Origin: Sinonovacula constricta
Taxonomy: Eukaryota; Mollusca; Bivalvia; Cardiida; Solecurtidae
DNA: 64,000 nucleotides
Assembly: GCA_007844125.1 (NCBI GenBank)
Contig: CM017573.1
Location: forward strand, 3,549,141-3,613,140
Direction of reading: 5' to 3'
Shown: positions 45,948-56,457 of the stretch, piece after piece
How the letters are laid out: each line of letters begins with the position of its first letter
Position numbering within the stretch: the first letter of the stretch is position 1
Notes under the pieces: generated by a model
The model's database searches: none
What the model was told of the DNA's origin: nothing
What the model saw: the letters and a program-made list of their open reading frames with translations, nothing else
Position numbers and translations under genes: made by a program

Positions 45948-46436
45948 CTTTCTCCCCTGCACTCACTGCCTCTCTCCCACACTATCTATCAGTCTTTCCT
46001 TTCTCTTCTTTCTCTCTTCTTCCTCTGCACCTTTGTCTTTCTATCTATTTTTCTGTTTCTCTCTGTCCCACTCTTCATGTCTCTCATCGCTCTGTGCCTC
46101 TTTCTTTTTTCTCCCTCTACTCTCTTTGTCATTGTCTCTGTCTCTTTCTGTCTCTCTTTTGTTGTCTCTGTCTTTCTCCTATCTCTGCCATTGTCCTCTT
46201 GCTCTCTTTTCTTTTTTCTCTCTGTGTCTGTCTCTGTATTTTCTTTTCTCTCCCCTCTTTCTTTCTCCATTCTCTATTCTCTCCTACTCTCTCCATCCCT
46301 CTCTGTCTGCATCTCTGTCTCCCTCAGTGTATCTGTCTGTCTCTCCCCCTCTCTCTGTATTCTCTTTGACTCCTCTTTCTCACTCCCTTTGTCTCTCCAC
46401 TCTCTCTCTCCTCCCTCCCTTTCTGACCTCATCCTC
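45948..46436. repeat. Polypyrimidine (CT-rich) low-complexity tract, ~490 bp
   Basis: The plus strand is almost entirely C and T with scattered G and A (CTCTCTCTG, TGTCTCTG and CTCCCTC words). The complementary strand is correspondingly purine-rich. It yields long spurious frames (Leu/Ser/Phe-rich on plus; Arg/Lys/Glu-rich on minus). Long homopurine-homopyrimidine tracts can form triplex DNA; here interruptions are frequent. Confidence 0.93.
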
Positions 46437-46994
46437 TGTGGAACTGTTATTGCTCAGTCATGGCTACACCTCCTTGTCATGCTAGATAGTTGGGATAGTT
46501 ACATTGTATAATATCAGTCTGCAGTCTGAAGGAGTGTATGTTTATTCATTAACATCCCTTCCCTATGATATATGGTCACATTAAGATGTAAATCTCCCGA
46601 TTTAATTATACAGGAGTTGAACATAGTCACACTGAGTTAAAATGATATGGTGGTTTTGTATGTCTTTTGTGTGATGTTGTAGTTTTTCAAAAATAATGTT
46701 AAATGTAACTTGAGCTGCAAATGTAAGTATGTAACTTAAGATATTTAAATGACATGACTTTTCATTCTACATGGATTTTGTGATACCTTTATGCTCACTG
46801 ATCTTTAAAAATATATATATCAGGTGACAGAATTTAACCAAAAAAGATGACAGTATTTTGTCCCTTCCTTTTAGTATGTTTATCACATCTGTTTGTTTCT
46901 CTTATATCCATCATCACATGCATATTATCATATTTTGCTCATCTTATTATTTTACCTAATATAATTGAATGGGGCGGTATAATGATATTTTTAA
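46437..46994. other. Non-coding stretch, nothing recognised
   Basis: AT-rich; (AT)n-like word near 46810. No gene. Confidence 0.6.
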
Positions 46995-47290
46995 GATAAC
47001 AATTTTGCTAAAAATTACCACAAAATATAGAACTTTCTTAAAAAGTATGGTGAAAAAATACCATTTTGCACCATGGTCCTTTAGAAGATAGAATTTTGCT
47101 AAAGCATCCTGCAAAATATAGAATTTTGCTTCATGAAATTTACTTAGATTTTCTGCAAAACAGAATATTGCTAAAATAAACTGCAAAACATAGGATGTCT
47201 TTTTTAATAAACTGCAAAACATAGCATTTTGCTTAAATGCAATGCAAAATATAGTAAATTGCCAAAGTATACTTCAAAACATAGTAAAAA
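46995..47290. repeat. Degenerate ~30-bp minisatellite (TGCAAAAYATAGNATTTTGCT unit)
   Basis: The GCAAAAYATAG core recurs at 47111, 47155, 47183, 47214, 47244 and 47275 (spacings 44, 28, 31, 30, 31), with more diverged units to the left. Each core is usually followed by ATTTTGCTWAA, so core and tail are partly inverted complements (GCAAAA...TTTTGC), giving each unit hairpin potential. Confidence 0.75.
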
Positions 47291-47869
47291 TCTAAAAATA
47301 TTTTCACAAATATTCCTTTGAGGCTTTCTTAATCTTTTGCTATATATATATCACCTCTCCCCTCTCTCCATCTTACCTTGTCAATATTTTCAATCACCCC
47401 CTCACCGTTTTTCCTCTATTTTCTTTTTCTCACATTACAGTTCATCCTGTGATAGTTTTTCACACTCAATTTCATACACTGCTTGTAGATCTTATCTTAG
47501 ATAATTGCACCGGCAGTTTAACTGCATCTCTCCATCAGTATTCAGCGCAGCACAACTGGCAATCATTCACATGATGGGGATGATGATGATAACATAAATG
47601 ATGCATCTTGTTAGTTTTCCAGATAACAAGTTGTGAAATAAACTGTTGTTTGATGCATAAAGATTTGATGAAATTTATGGCAAATCTTCTACAAAATTTA
47701 ATAGATTTGAAAAGTGATACACACGATAGTCCAACAATAAGTAACATCATATAAGTGTATGGTATTTATGTTTTATGCAGAGAGTAAAGCATTGTGTTGT
47801 TGCTGATATAAAAGTATTTATTTACTCCCTTTAATATATTTTACTGTTTCCATTAAAATAAGTACAGAT
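47291..47869. other. Non-coding stretch, nothing recognised
   Basis: AT-rich. The minus frame at 47535-47750 is unrecognised. Confidence 0.6.
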
Positions 47870-48055
47870 ACTTGCCTCAGGCTTCCTCACCATAGAGAAT
47901 TTTTATGTGGGGGTGGGTCTTTCAGCTGATCTGCTGTGTGTTGGTGGTTCTACCCAGATATTTGTCTGGGGTCTTCCCTTCTTATAATAGCTGGACATCA
48001 CCAATATGTCTCTCATTTTGTTAGTCAATGTTTACAATGCAACATCATAAAATCC
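47870..48055 (+). mobile_element. SINE-A copy 11 (head truncated or decayed)
   Basis: The body is clear: TTTATGTGGGGGTGGGTCTT, TCAGCTGATCTGCTGTGTGT, TGGTGGTTCTACCCAGATAT, TTGTCTGGGGTCTTCCC, TAGCTGGACATCACCAATAT. The left part (CAGGCTTCCTCACCATAG) is only weakly head-like. Confidence 0.75.
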
Positions 48056-50572
48056 TAAAAAAACATACACCAATTGACTACAGTCACAATTTGAACTTGA
48101 TTATTTCTATTTTGTTGTATATGGTTGTATATGGTTAAATACCAAAGATGTTTTCCTTTATAATAGAACATAGACTTCCTTAATAAGTTGATTAGCTAAA
48201 AATCAGTCTTTAACCAAATTTCCTTTAGGCTATAGTATTAGTCATGAAGTTTGAAATTTCAAACATGTTTATTGTGCATTACCTGTTGAGAGCTACAATC
48301 AGTTGACTTGAAATTTGACATTGATTTTATGATCAATATTTGCGCGCAATATTTGAACTGACTTGATACCTGATCTTTACTGACACCCATTTGATACTTT
48401 GTTGTGCTTGATAGTAAACATGCTGGGCTTTAGACAGTCAAAAAGCAGGATATTTCCTAAGGTAATTTTTTTACATCTTTTTTATTATATGTATTGTAGA
48501 AGAGAACATGTTTTTCTTTTGTCCACTTCAGAATTTAATAAAAAAAATCAAGGAACCAACAAAATAGAGAAAATCAGTCTTTTTTTTTGCGTGCTAAATG
48601 TCCATTTTTTTCTGTTTTTCAGTGTGCAAGTCAATGTGTACAGGTGTTTCTTTTCTTGTTTTCAACATTCTGTTCAGTTCAAAATTCTTCCCATTCATTA
48701 TATTTGACAGAAATTACATATATAATTATCTGAGATATAATAAAAAGATTAAATTATTTTAATACAGAACTGTTCCTGATAGGGAACTGAACAGTTTTTA
48801 CTTCAGTAACCTGCTTCTATTCTGTTTATTAACAATGTGCATCTGATTTGCTAAAGATGATATAATACAATTTGATATAAAGACTTTATTTAGACATGTT
48901 AAAGGCAGAGTATCAAATTTGAGTTCTTTGGATAATTCAGTACATGAAAATAGTAGTGGATGCATGAATTAATTGCTACTAATATAACTCCTGACTATAA
49001 AGCACAAGTTTACAGCCTTCCATTGTTAAAACTGTGTTTTTTTTATTGTTTACAATTTACCTATTTTTACAATGGCTCAGTGATGCGTCAAAAGGTCACT
49101 TGACTTTCACTTTACATTAGTTCAGTAACAATCATCACATGATGTTCCTAGTACGTTTTGCAAAAACCACACAGAATCTAAAAATAGTATTAATTAAAAG
49201 GCTACTTAGCCTTAACATTAAAACACGTGTAAAGTAGTTATTTTAATGAAACAGATTATTTTCTTTTGCCAGATGCTAACATTCAATAAGTTTAATTGTA
49301 ATAACCGTTTTTTCTAAATACTATGAATATCTGTATTCAGCTTGTAAAGATAATGTTACTACTCAGTTCAAGTTTACAAGTCAAGTGTCTGAAACATATG
49401 AACAACAATTTGGTTTTTATTTGTTTTAAGCAAAACATTCACATTTTAAACATAAAAGTAAAGATCTTTAGTGCATCATTGTGTGATATCAGTGTTTTTC
49501 AAAGATCATAAAAATTAAATCCACAATAAAAACTTACACATTTAAAGTAGGGACAGTGATGGGTCCTGGGTTATATCCACAGACATTCCAGGGCTAACTT
49601 TCTTGTTGTGGAGACCATTCTATGGGCCCCAGTCTCTCTGTGAGGTGACTCCAGAGGTGTGAGGTAGGGGACTAGAGAGCCAGGGAATAGAGGGAGGGAG
49701 AGGAAGGCTATTAAAATATCTACACTCCTTATGTTTTCAAAAAGATTTTATGTGTAGAATGAAACCCTGTGAGATAGTCAGCAGGACATGTGTATGTATG
49801 TTTTTATGATGGAGCAAACTCTTTGTGTGGTGATAGGTGAATTTCTCAGCGAAACATTAGTGAAGTTTTGAAAACATTTGTATGTGTTAAAAAAAAAAGC
49901 TTTGATATAAGTAGTTGGATTTATGTATGCATGTCTTTATGATGGAGCAGACCTTTTTTTGGAGCAAGGTGTGGTAAAGATGGTGAACAGAACATATTAG
50001 TTTATTCAGTCAGGTTATTGTGGGACCCAGTGAAGCATCTAGACAGTTTTCTGCTATATGGGGCATGACAATCTTTAATAAAGTGAGCTACTGGAGAAAA
50101 TAGAATAGATTTACCTATCTCATGGAGAAGTAAAGGGTTTTAACTTAGCTGATGTATTTGTAATGTGGGAGATGTATTTTGTGTAGGAATCTAGCTGTTT
50201 TGGCAGATTTTCTTTTTCTGTTGTTGTTTAAATCATATTTCTTGAAATGTGAGTTAAAAAGCTGTCAGCAATTACAGGGGTTATTATTTTCAGAGAGAGC
50301 AGTTTAAATATTTCAACAGTCCATGTTTTGTTAGTTTTGGGTGATTTAAGCTAATCAGCTTATTTCTATGGAGACTAACTGTTTTGAAGCTATTGGTGAT
50401 ACTAAGAAATAGCCTTGAGGATTGAAACTGGATTACTTTGCCACTCAACATGATTAAAAGAAAGGTAGGGGTGTTTCTTTTTTATGCATAACTTGTAATT
50501 ACTCAATTATATTTATACAAAGATCAATGTATTGTTTGAATAGAGGTGCGAACACACTGCTGGTCAAGATGA
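48056..50572. other. Non-coding stretch with short local duplications
   Basis: TATGTATG...TTTTTATGATGGAGCAAACTC at about 49793 is echoed by TATGCATGTCTTTATGATGG AGCAGACC at about 49926. The segment 49540-49700 is richer in G. Direct words TTGTATATGGTTGTATATGG sit at 48115. No gene; the frame at 48399-48707 is low-complexity. Confidence 0.5.
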
Positions 50573-50832
50573 AGAAATGAAGGGGTGCCTGTGGCATAGT
50601 AGTAGAGTTGTAGACTTATAACTTGGGTTTGAGACCTATTCGAGGCGAGGGACTTATTGTAGTTTTCCAGATGACATGCATTGTGCCATTTATTCTGTCC
50701 ACACTTTTGTCGGGGGTATTCCTCCATCAAAGTTGCTGATCATTACTATTGTGACCATAATTGGTTACTGCAATGTATTTCAAAAACAAACCAAAAAAAC
50801 AAACAAACAAAAACAAAAAGAGAAATAAAGGG
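50573..50832 (+). mobile_element. SINE-A copy 12 (full length) with a 12-bp target-site duplication
   Basis: AGAAATGAAGGG (50573-50584) and AGAAATAAAGGG (50821-50832) bound the element with one mismatch. The head GGGGTGCCTGTGGCATAGTA GTAGAGTTGTAG starts at the duplication. The B-box region is TTGGGTTTGAGACCTATTC. Body: GAGGGACTTATTGTAGTTTT, TCTGTCCACACTTTTGTCGG, GTATTCCTCCATCAAAG. The 3' tail is a long (CAAA/CAAAA)n run at about 50778-50818. This copy defines both ends of the family. Confidence 0.85.
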
Positions 50833-53800
50833 AGGTGACCTGACTGTATTTATTGCTGTGACTGAGTTTCCAATGAAAACCACACACTGAGCAGATGAAA
50901 GAATATCCTTGAGACATTAGTACTGATTCTTTGTCATTGACAGTGAATATAAAGGTGTGTGATTACATATTTTGTGGTGAAATAGGATAAGGTGTTGATA
51001 TAATATGAGGGGTCAGATGGACATATGTTTACAGGGAAAGAGAGAAATGGGGAGATTTACTGTATTACAGACAGCTGGGTAATTTGACAAAGAATTATGT
51101 GAATATGTCACCTGGGTCAGAGATAGTCTTGAAATTTAAATGGATTGTGGAGCAGTTTGATTTAATCCTATCATGCTAAAAAGCATTGACGCCCAGCATC
51201 TAAGGGCACCCAATTTGTTTTAAACAATACAATACATGATCTGTCAAATGACAACAACAGACATTCAAGAAATAGAAAACCTCACAATGAGTACTCTAAC
51301 TTGAACTGGAAATATTTTCAAACAATTGGCCATCAAATGTAAAATTATTATGCACCATTTACCAAAAAAAACACCAAGCTGAAAAAGTCTCATACAACAA
51401 AGTTGCCAAACATTGGTTTACAATATATGGTATGAAATTGAAGCAATATAAAGTTTCTTACATATAACAACAACAGCATCCCTTTTACAAATATTTGAGG
51501 TATTCTGTACACCATGCTTTGGCTGGGATGCTATTAACACATACTTATAAGTTTGTAAATATAAGGTCAGTTAGATGACTTTTTGGCCCGGTGTCAGGAT
51601 AATGTGATTGGGTGTGGTATCATGCCAGGTGTTGAATGCTATAGAAAGTGAAGGCAGCATTATAACTACTGGATTCCCAAATAAATAAAATACTGTTGGA
51701 TAAACCCAAAAAACAATCTTGGAGCACATTGCTTTGAATATTTGGCCAACTAAGTTGATGAATTATTGCATGAATCAGATAACTGCTCTAAAGACTACTA
51801 TGCTCCTGGAAACAATTTTCAACAAAGTCCTTGTTACAGTTAGTAAGGTCCCTTTGCTGTTAAAACATCCCTATATTAAGTCCACCCCACTTTGCAGATG
51901 ACATTGCTAATAAATATTCAGTTGAGAGATTTTTATTGTCAAATTGTTGCACATTTAAAATGCTTAAATAGCATCAGTATCTTACTTCTCTTAATAGCTG
52001 GGCAGTTTTAAATAGCTGTTATATAGTTCAGTTTACTATGCTATCAAAACCACTCAGTTTTAAAGACCACTTTTTGTTAAAACAATAAAATTTTAAAGGC
52101 ACCTTTTCAACAAGGTGAACAAATATAATACAAGATATTTTTATCTGACATAGAATTAGCCCTAAAACATGACAATTTCAACAGGTATCTACAATATAAG
52201 ACTTCAAGTTTAATGGAGAAATATTTTTCTTCATACATTTACTCCCTCATCATATGACAGTCTTGCAGTTTATTGGAAAACAACAACAACAACAAAACAA
52301 TTTGCATTCTTGAAGAAAATGAAGTTAGAAATGTAAAACTGCCTTTTCATCTTCTGGCTATGTCATCCAAAACTCCAATGTTTATTTAGTTTCAAGCTTC
52401 ACCTTGCATCATAAAAAGGGACAAATTAAATCAAAATTTAAAATACAAACATTTCCATGTGAATAGAAACTGACTCAGGCCAAGTGTTTTTTTATGATGT
52501 TGAACACACACTAAAGTCAACACATGCATCTTGTCAAAAGAATCTTTAGTAGCAGTGTAACATTGCTCTCCCATTCAAAGTTTATGGAAGACTTGTTAAT
52601 AATATTGGCTGCTATCTGTAGAATCTTATAAGTACTTAACAACCATGATAATACGAGGGCAAAGTTTTATAGCTTGCTGGGACGTATGGTGGGAAAAATA
52701 TTCTTGATAAAAAAGATACAACTGATAGTCACACAGAACAGCCTTGGTGTCTTACTCGAAACAACGCTTTTTATACATTGGTGATTGAAAATGTGTACTT
52801 TGATTTTCATGTTTCAGGATTGTGTATTTTTTATTGATTTTAATGTCTATTATTGCATTTAGGTACTCTAAATGATAAGACATCTAATAAGTAATAAAAA
52901 CAATCATCTTGTAGGAATCTCGCTTTTATTATTTTGACCTCTGACAATGTGTTTGCATTTTGCAAAAGTAAAAAAAAACGGCACAAAATAAATCCAAATA
53001 TTAGAACATGTGACAGATGTATATAAGGTATTTGTTTCTGCATTGATGGCATTATTGTTGCATTACATTATAGCTATCTTACACAATAAAGAAAAAGCTC
53101 TGAAGACCCACAAAATGCACTGGTAAAATTATTTTGTTACAAAAGTTCACCAAAATGGATGTTTTTAGTAATAATGGCATCCATAATTGTATATGTAAAC
53201 TGATAAAAAAGAAGTCTTATCTTAAAAAAAACTGACATTAGTCACCATCTTTTATTTGCATTTCTAATGCAAACAAAAATGACCCCTTAAGAGTTGTATT
53301 TGTACCATTTGAAGTGTACAGCTCTTTAAAGACATGTGTCCATTTTGTGCCTATTGTATGAAACCTTTCTCATAATAAACAACTCAGGCAATTTTAATTT
53401 GAGTATTTCTTCACTTATTTCTTCAAAATGAAGGCCAAAGTGAATTATTTGAGGCTACTTGGAGTTACAAAGAAAGGTAAATGAGCTAATCCTGCTTTTA
53501 GTTCTTTTGGTTGTCATAGTTACTGATCCTGTGCTGACAATATGTTGTCCATTTGGGGCTTAAAGTATGTTTAGTCTTTCATTTTAAAACCTGTCTAACA
53601 TTGTTAAATTCATATACAATGACAAAAATTCTAAATTTGGAAACTTTCTACTTTGCATTCTTAATGTTCTTGTGTTGTTGTCTTGGTAACTGTTGCTTAG
53701 GAGCGTAGTTGCTAAGGGAGACAAATCTGAAATTACTCCGTTTACCAGGGTGCATTGCATCAATCTCGACTCAGTCGTGCTTTATCATGCTTTATCGTTG

Positions 53801-54184
53801 TCCATTGATAAAACAGAGGCAGACTTTTGAAATATTCAGGTGCAATTTATTTATCTAATGTCAACAGTTGTCTTGATAAATAATAATGGGTGAAGGGTCT
53901 GTTTGCTGTAGGACATCACTTACAGATTATAGGGCAGTTATGTCATTGTGGGCAGGCCTGCTTTTGACTGTGATTCGTGGCAGAAGATGGATGCAAAGGA
54001 ATTCTTACTTTCAACTACATTAAGTTTCCCAATGATATCATTCAAGTGATACCTTAATGGGATGAATTGTTAAGTTTTATTGGTCACCTACAATATGATA
54101 GCATTTCACATTGGCATATCAAGATCCTTCATAAACATGGGAAACAAAAGTACTATATTGAAAGCTGGTTAGGCAAATAATGCC
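50833..54184. other. Long non-coding stretch; possible short exon at 53428-53476
   Basis: Unique-looking sequence. The segment 50870-51160 is less AT-biased. A 49-nt open segment from the ATG at 53428 to a GTAAAT donor-like site at 53477 is discussed in findings. Nothing else is supported. Confidence 0.45.
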
Positions 54185-54410
54185 ATGGCAGAGGGGTCAA
54201 TCATGTAGATTTGTAACTCCTCTGACTTCTCGGCCATTCACTGCATGGGTTCGAATCTCAATTCTGATGAAGAACTTTATGTGAGAAGTCTTCCTGCTGA
54301 TTGGTGGTTCTGCACAGACACTTGTCTGGGGTAGGGTCTTTCTCATTTCAAAATTACTAGATGGCGCTATAATAGCCATCATTGAGTAACTGTTTTGCAT
54401 GTCTATCAAC
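54185..54410 (+). mobile_element. SINE-A copy 13
   Basis: Head: GTCAATCATGTAGATTTGTA ACTCCTCTGAC; B-box region CATGGGTTCGAATCTCAATT (canonical GGTTCGAATC). Body: GAAGAACTTTATGTGAGAAG, GATTGGTGGTTCTGCACAGA, CACTTGTCTGGGGTAGGGTC, with 3' part AAATTACTAGATGGCGCTAT. Confidence 0.8.
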
Positions 54411-54607
54411 CATTTCATTACAAGTCTTAAGACTATAAATTCATTGCCAGTCCTAGAACAGGTTAAACTCTCTTCATAAATTCTTAAATGGTTTGGATGC
54501 TTTGATTTGTTTTTGTTGTTAAAATACTTTGTAGTAACCAAGTATGATCATTATAATGACATCCACCTGTTTTGGTGCAGGAATTCCCTTTACAAATGTT
54601 TTATTAG

Positions 54608-54745
54608 AGCCACCACAGGTCAGCTGGAAGACCGTCTCATATTAAATCCTTCGCCCCGAATGGAATTCAAACCCATGCGGTGGGAGGGTAAGTAGTCAGA
54701 GGAGATGCAAGTCAGTGACTCTAGGACTCCACCTTGGGCACTCCT
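54608..54745 (-). mobile_element. SINE-A copy 14 (minus strand, 3' end missing)
   Basis: Inverted SINE-A from CCACCACAGGTCAGCTGGAA GACCGTCTCATATTAAATCC to the inverted B-box GGAATTCAAACCCATGCGG, then inverted head sequence ending near CTCCACCTTGGGCACTCC. It lies about 200 bp from copy 13 in opposite orientation, forming a long imperfect inverted repeat. Confidence 0.78.
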
Positions 54746-55479
54746 TGTTTTGATGCTAAAGGTAGTCCCTGGGCAATTATTGAAATGCACTTATGATAGT
54801 TTAGTAGTCTTATGACCATAAACAGGTCCTAGTGATCCCTGTTGTATGCCTGTTTTATTCTCTTAACTCTAGCTAGCCAATTTTCGTACAGTTTATAGCA
54901 TTGACCTGTACATTATGACATAAATTTAGCTCAAGCAAAGTTTGATGTATTAATGCAATGTTGTTTTTTTGTATGGTATTTTCTGAAACATGCATTCCAT
55001 GTACATGTAGATGTTGGAATGAGATCTTGTATTTAGATTTTATGGAACATAAGCTCTACCACCTTATGGTCCATCTTTTGTAATATAAAACTTTCCTGAA
55101 TGGTTTTGCTTTGTGTGTTATTATTTAAGTAACACGATACACTAGTTTCATATTTCTTGCAGATGTTGTATATATGTAGGTAAAATATGTCATCTCTTTT
55201 CAAAGAGCTAACCTCTTTAGCTTTCACCATATTGCATTAGTTTTAATTGAATGTATTCTGAAGAGTATAATGGGCTGTGAAGAAGTTTTCATGTTACTTT
55301 GTGCCTTTTTTGGATATTTTTTATGTACATTGTATCAACATAATTATAGTCATATTGGTGTTGTTATGACCATTTAAGACATATCTTTAGCAGGAAAAGT
55401 GCCATTATTGGGCAAGTGGGCAAGATGGCAGTGTATAGATATGCTGACCATTCATAAACTAGTTATCATTCCTACCATG
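54746..55479. other. Non-coding stretch, nothing recognised
   Basis: AT-rich. No gene. About 55445-55479 may be the far 3' end of the SINE-A fragment split by SINE-B. Confidence 0.55.
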
Positions 55480-55770
55480 CACCAGCCGCAACAGCTCAGG
55501 TGGTAGAGCGTTGACTTGCGGATCAGGAGGTCGTGGGCTCAAACCCCAACTGGGTCAAACCAAAGACCTTAAAGTTGGTAGTAATGGCTTCCCTCCTAAT
55601 GCTCAGGTGGACAGGGCTAAGGGGACAGCATTATGCTGACTCATCAGTGTCAGTATAATGGACCGGCCGGGTTAAGTACCTGGGCACCTCATAAGTGCCC
55701 CTGTGCTATAATGATAGAAATGTCGCAGCACAGTATCGGCAAAAACGTCGGCCAATCCTAATCCTACCAT
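55480..55770 (+). mobile_element. SINE-B copy 2 (full length) with a perfect 9-bp target-site duplication
   Basis: TCCTACCAT occurs at 55480-55488 and 55762-55770. The head GCACCAGCCGCAACAGCTCA GGTGGTAGAGCGTTGAC has a near-canonical tRNA A-box arm, and GGTCGTGGGCTCAAACCCC is the B-box/T-arm. The body includes CTAATGCTCAGGTGGACAGG, GGACCGGCCGGGTTAAGTAC and GTGCCCCTGTGCTATAATGA. The 3' end is CGGCCAATCCTAATCC. The head could be mistaken for a tRNA gene, but the anticodon stem carries an extra base and does not pair. Confidence 0.85.
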
Positions 55771-55825
55771 ACAGCTATTGGTGGAGGAAGACCCCAGACA
55801 TGTGTGTAGGTAGGACCTCTGGGGT
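55771..55825 (-). mobile_element. SINE-A copy 15 (fragment, split by SINE-B)
   Basis: CAGCTATTGGTGGAGGAAGA CCCCAGACATGTGTGTAGG is inverted SINE-A body ending abruptly near CCTCTGGGG. Its 3' end abuts the SINE-B target duplication, so SINE-B landed in or next to an existing SINE-A. Confidence 0.65.
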
Positions 55826-56007
55826 TCTTTAAGACAGCTTTAGTGATAGACTGAAGAGTTACATCTCTTGTCCCATCTAACCTTGTACTATAAAAATATG
55901 GATATTTTGAAGTGTAGCACAGATGTACATGCTGTTTCTCTTAAAACTATTTTATCAAGATATCTATGAAATTTACCTCCAAACCATATGTATGTAACAT
56001 TCAGTCA

Positions 56008-56050
56008 TCATGGTTCTACCAAGACAATTGGTGGGGTGTAGCCTGAACTT
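56008..56050 (+). mobile_element. SINE-A copy 16 (short scrap)
   Basis: CATGGTTCTACCAAGACAAT TGGTGGGGTGTAG matches the conserved GTGGTTCTACCCAGACAT... box only. Too short to orient beyond that motif. Confidence 0.4.
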
Positions 56051-56432
56051 TAGAAGCCAGAATATCTTGATGAAGTTAAGTTCTCTCTAATGAGAAAACA
56101 ATTTGGTAGCACTTAATTTGAGGTAAAAGTCATATCCATATCTACACTGTGGGTTTGACAACAGAAGAAATGATTAGAAAGAAAGCTCATGTCTTTCAGT
56201 TACTGAACAAACTGTTTTATTGGTAGCTTAGCTCCATGTGCTAGACTGTTTAACATTCTGCTAATGATGTATGGAGTTGATGACAGATGATAATGTTTGG
56301 GTGAAGAAACAGTGCTTCTAGGTGGTCGATTTGAAATAGATGTTATGACATTATTGGTCAACTTATGTATTGATATTACATGGAACAACATCTGAAACAT
56401 ATTTTGTACAATCACATCGACTAATCAACATT

Positions 56433-56457
56433 GTATGAGGGCTGTTCATATAATTCC
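56433..56457 (+). repeat. Possible mariner-like terminal sequence
   Basis: TATGAGGGCTGTTCATATAA TTCC resembles the TACGAGGGYNRTTCAAWAAG terminal repeats of some mariner-like elements. No inverted partner was found in the following kilobase, and no transposase frame, so it may be a relic or coincidence. Confidence 0.25.

Noticed and set aside
45892..46511. Open frames of 197, 144 and 93 residues
   Set aside because: They follow the CT-rich tract, which lacks the A/G needed for stops; compositions are Leu/Ser/Phe or Arg/Lys/Glu only.
48899..49160. Fourth copy of the TTAA MITE (TTAAAGGCAGAGTATC start, GGTCACTTGAC interior)
   Set aside because: Only a few loose word matches to the family and no right terminus; not separable from chance.
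54197..54541. Minus-strand frame of 114 residues
   Set aside because: Runs antisense through SINE-A copy 13; no recognisable domain.
55490..55565. tRNA gene on the plus strand
   Set aside because: Good A and B boxes, but the anticodon stem is broken by an extra base and the sequence continues into a SINE body with a second genomic copy and a target duplication.
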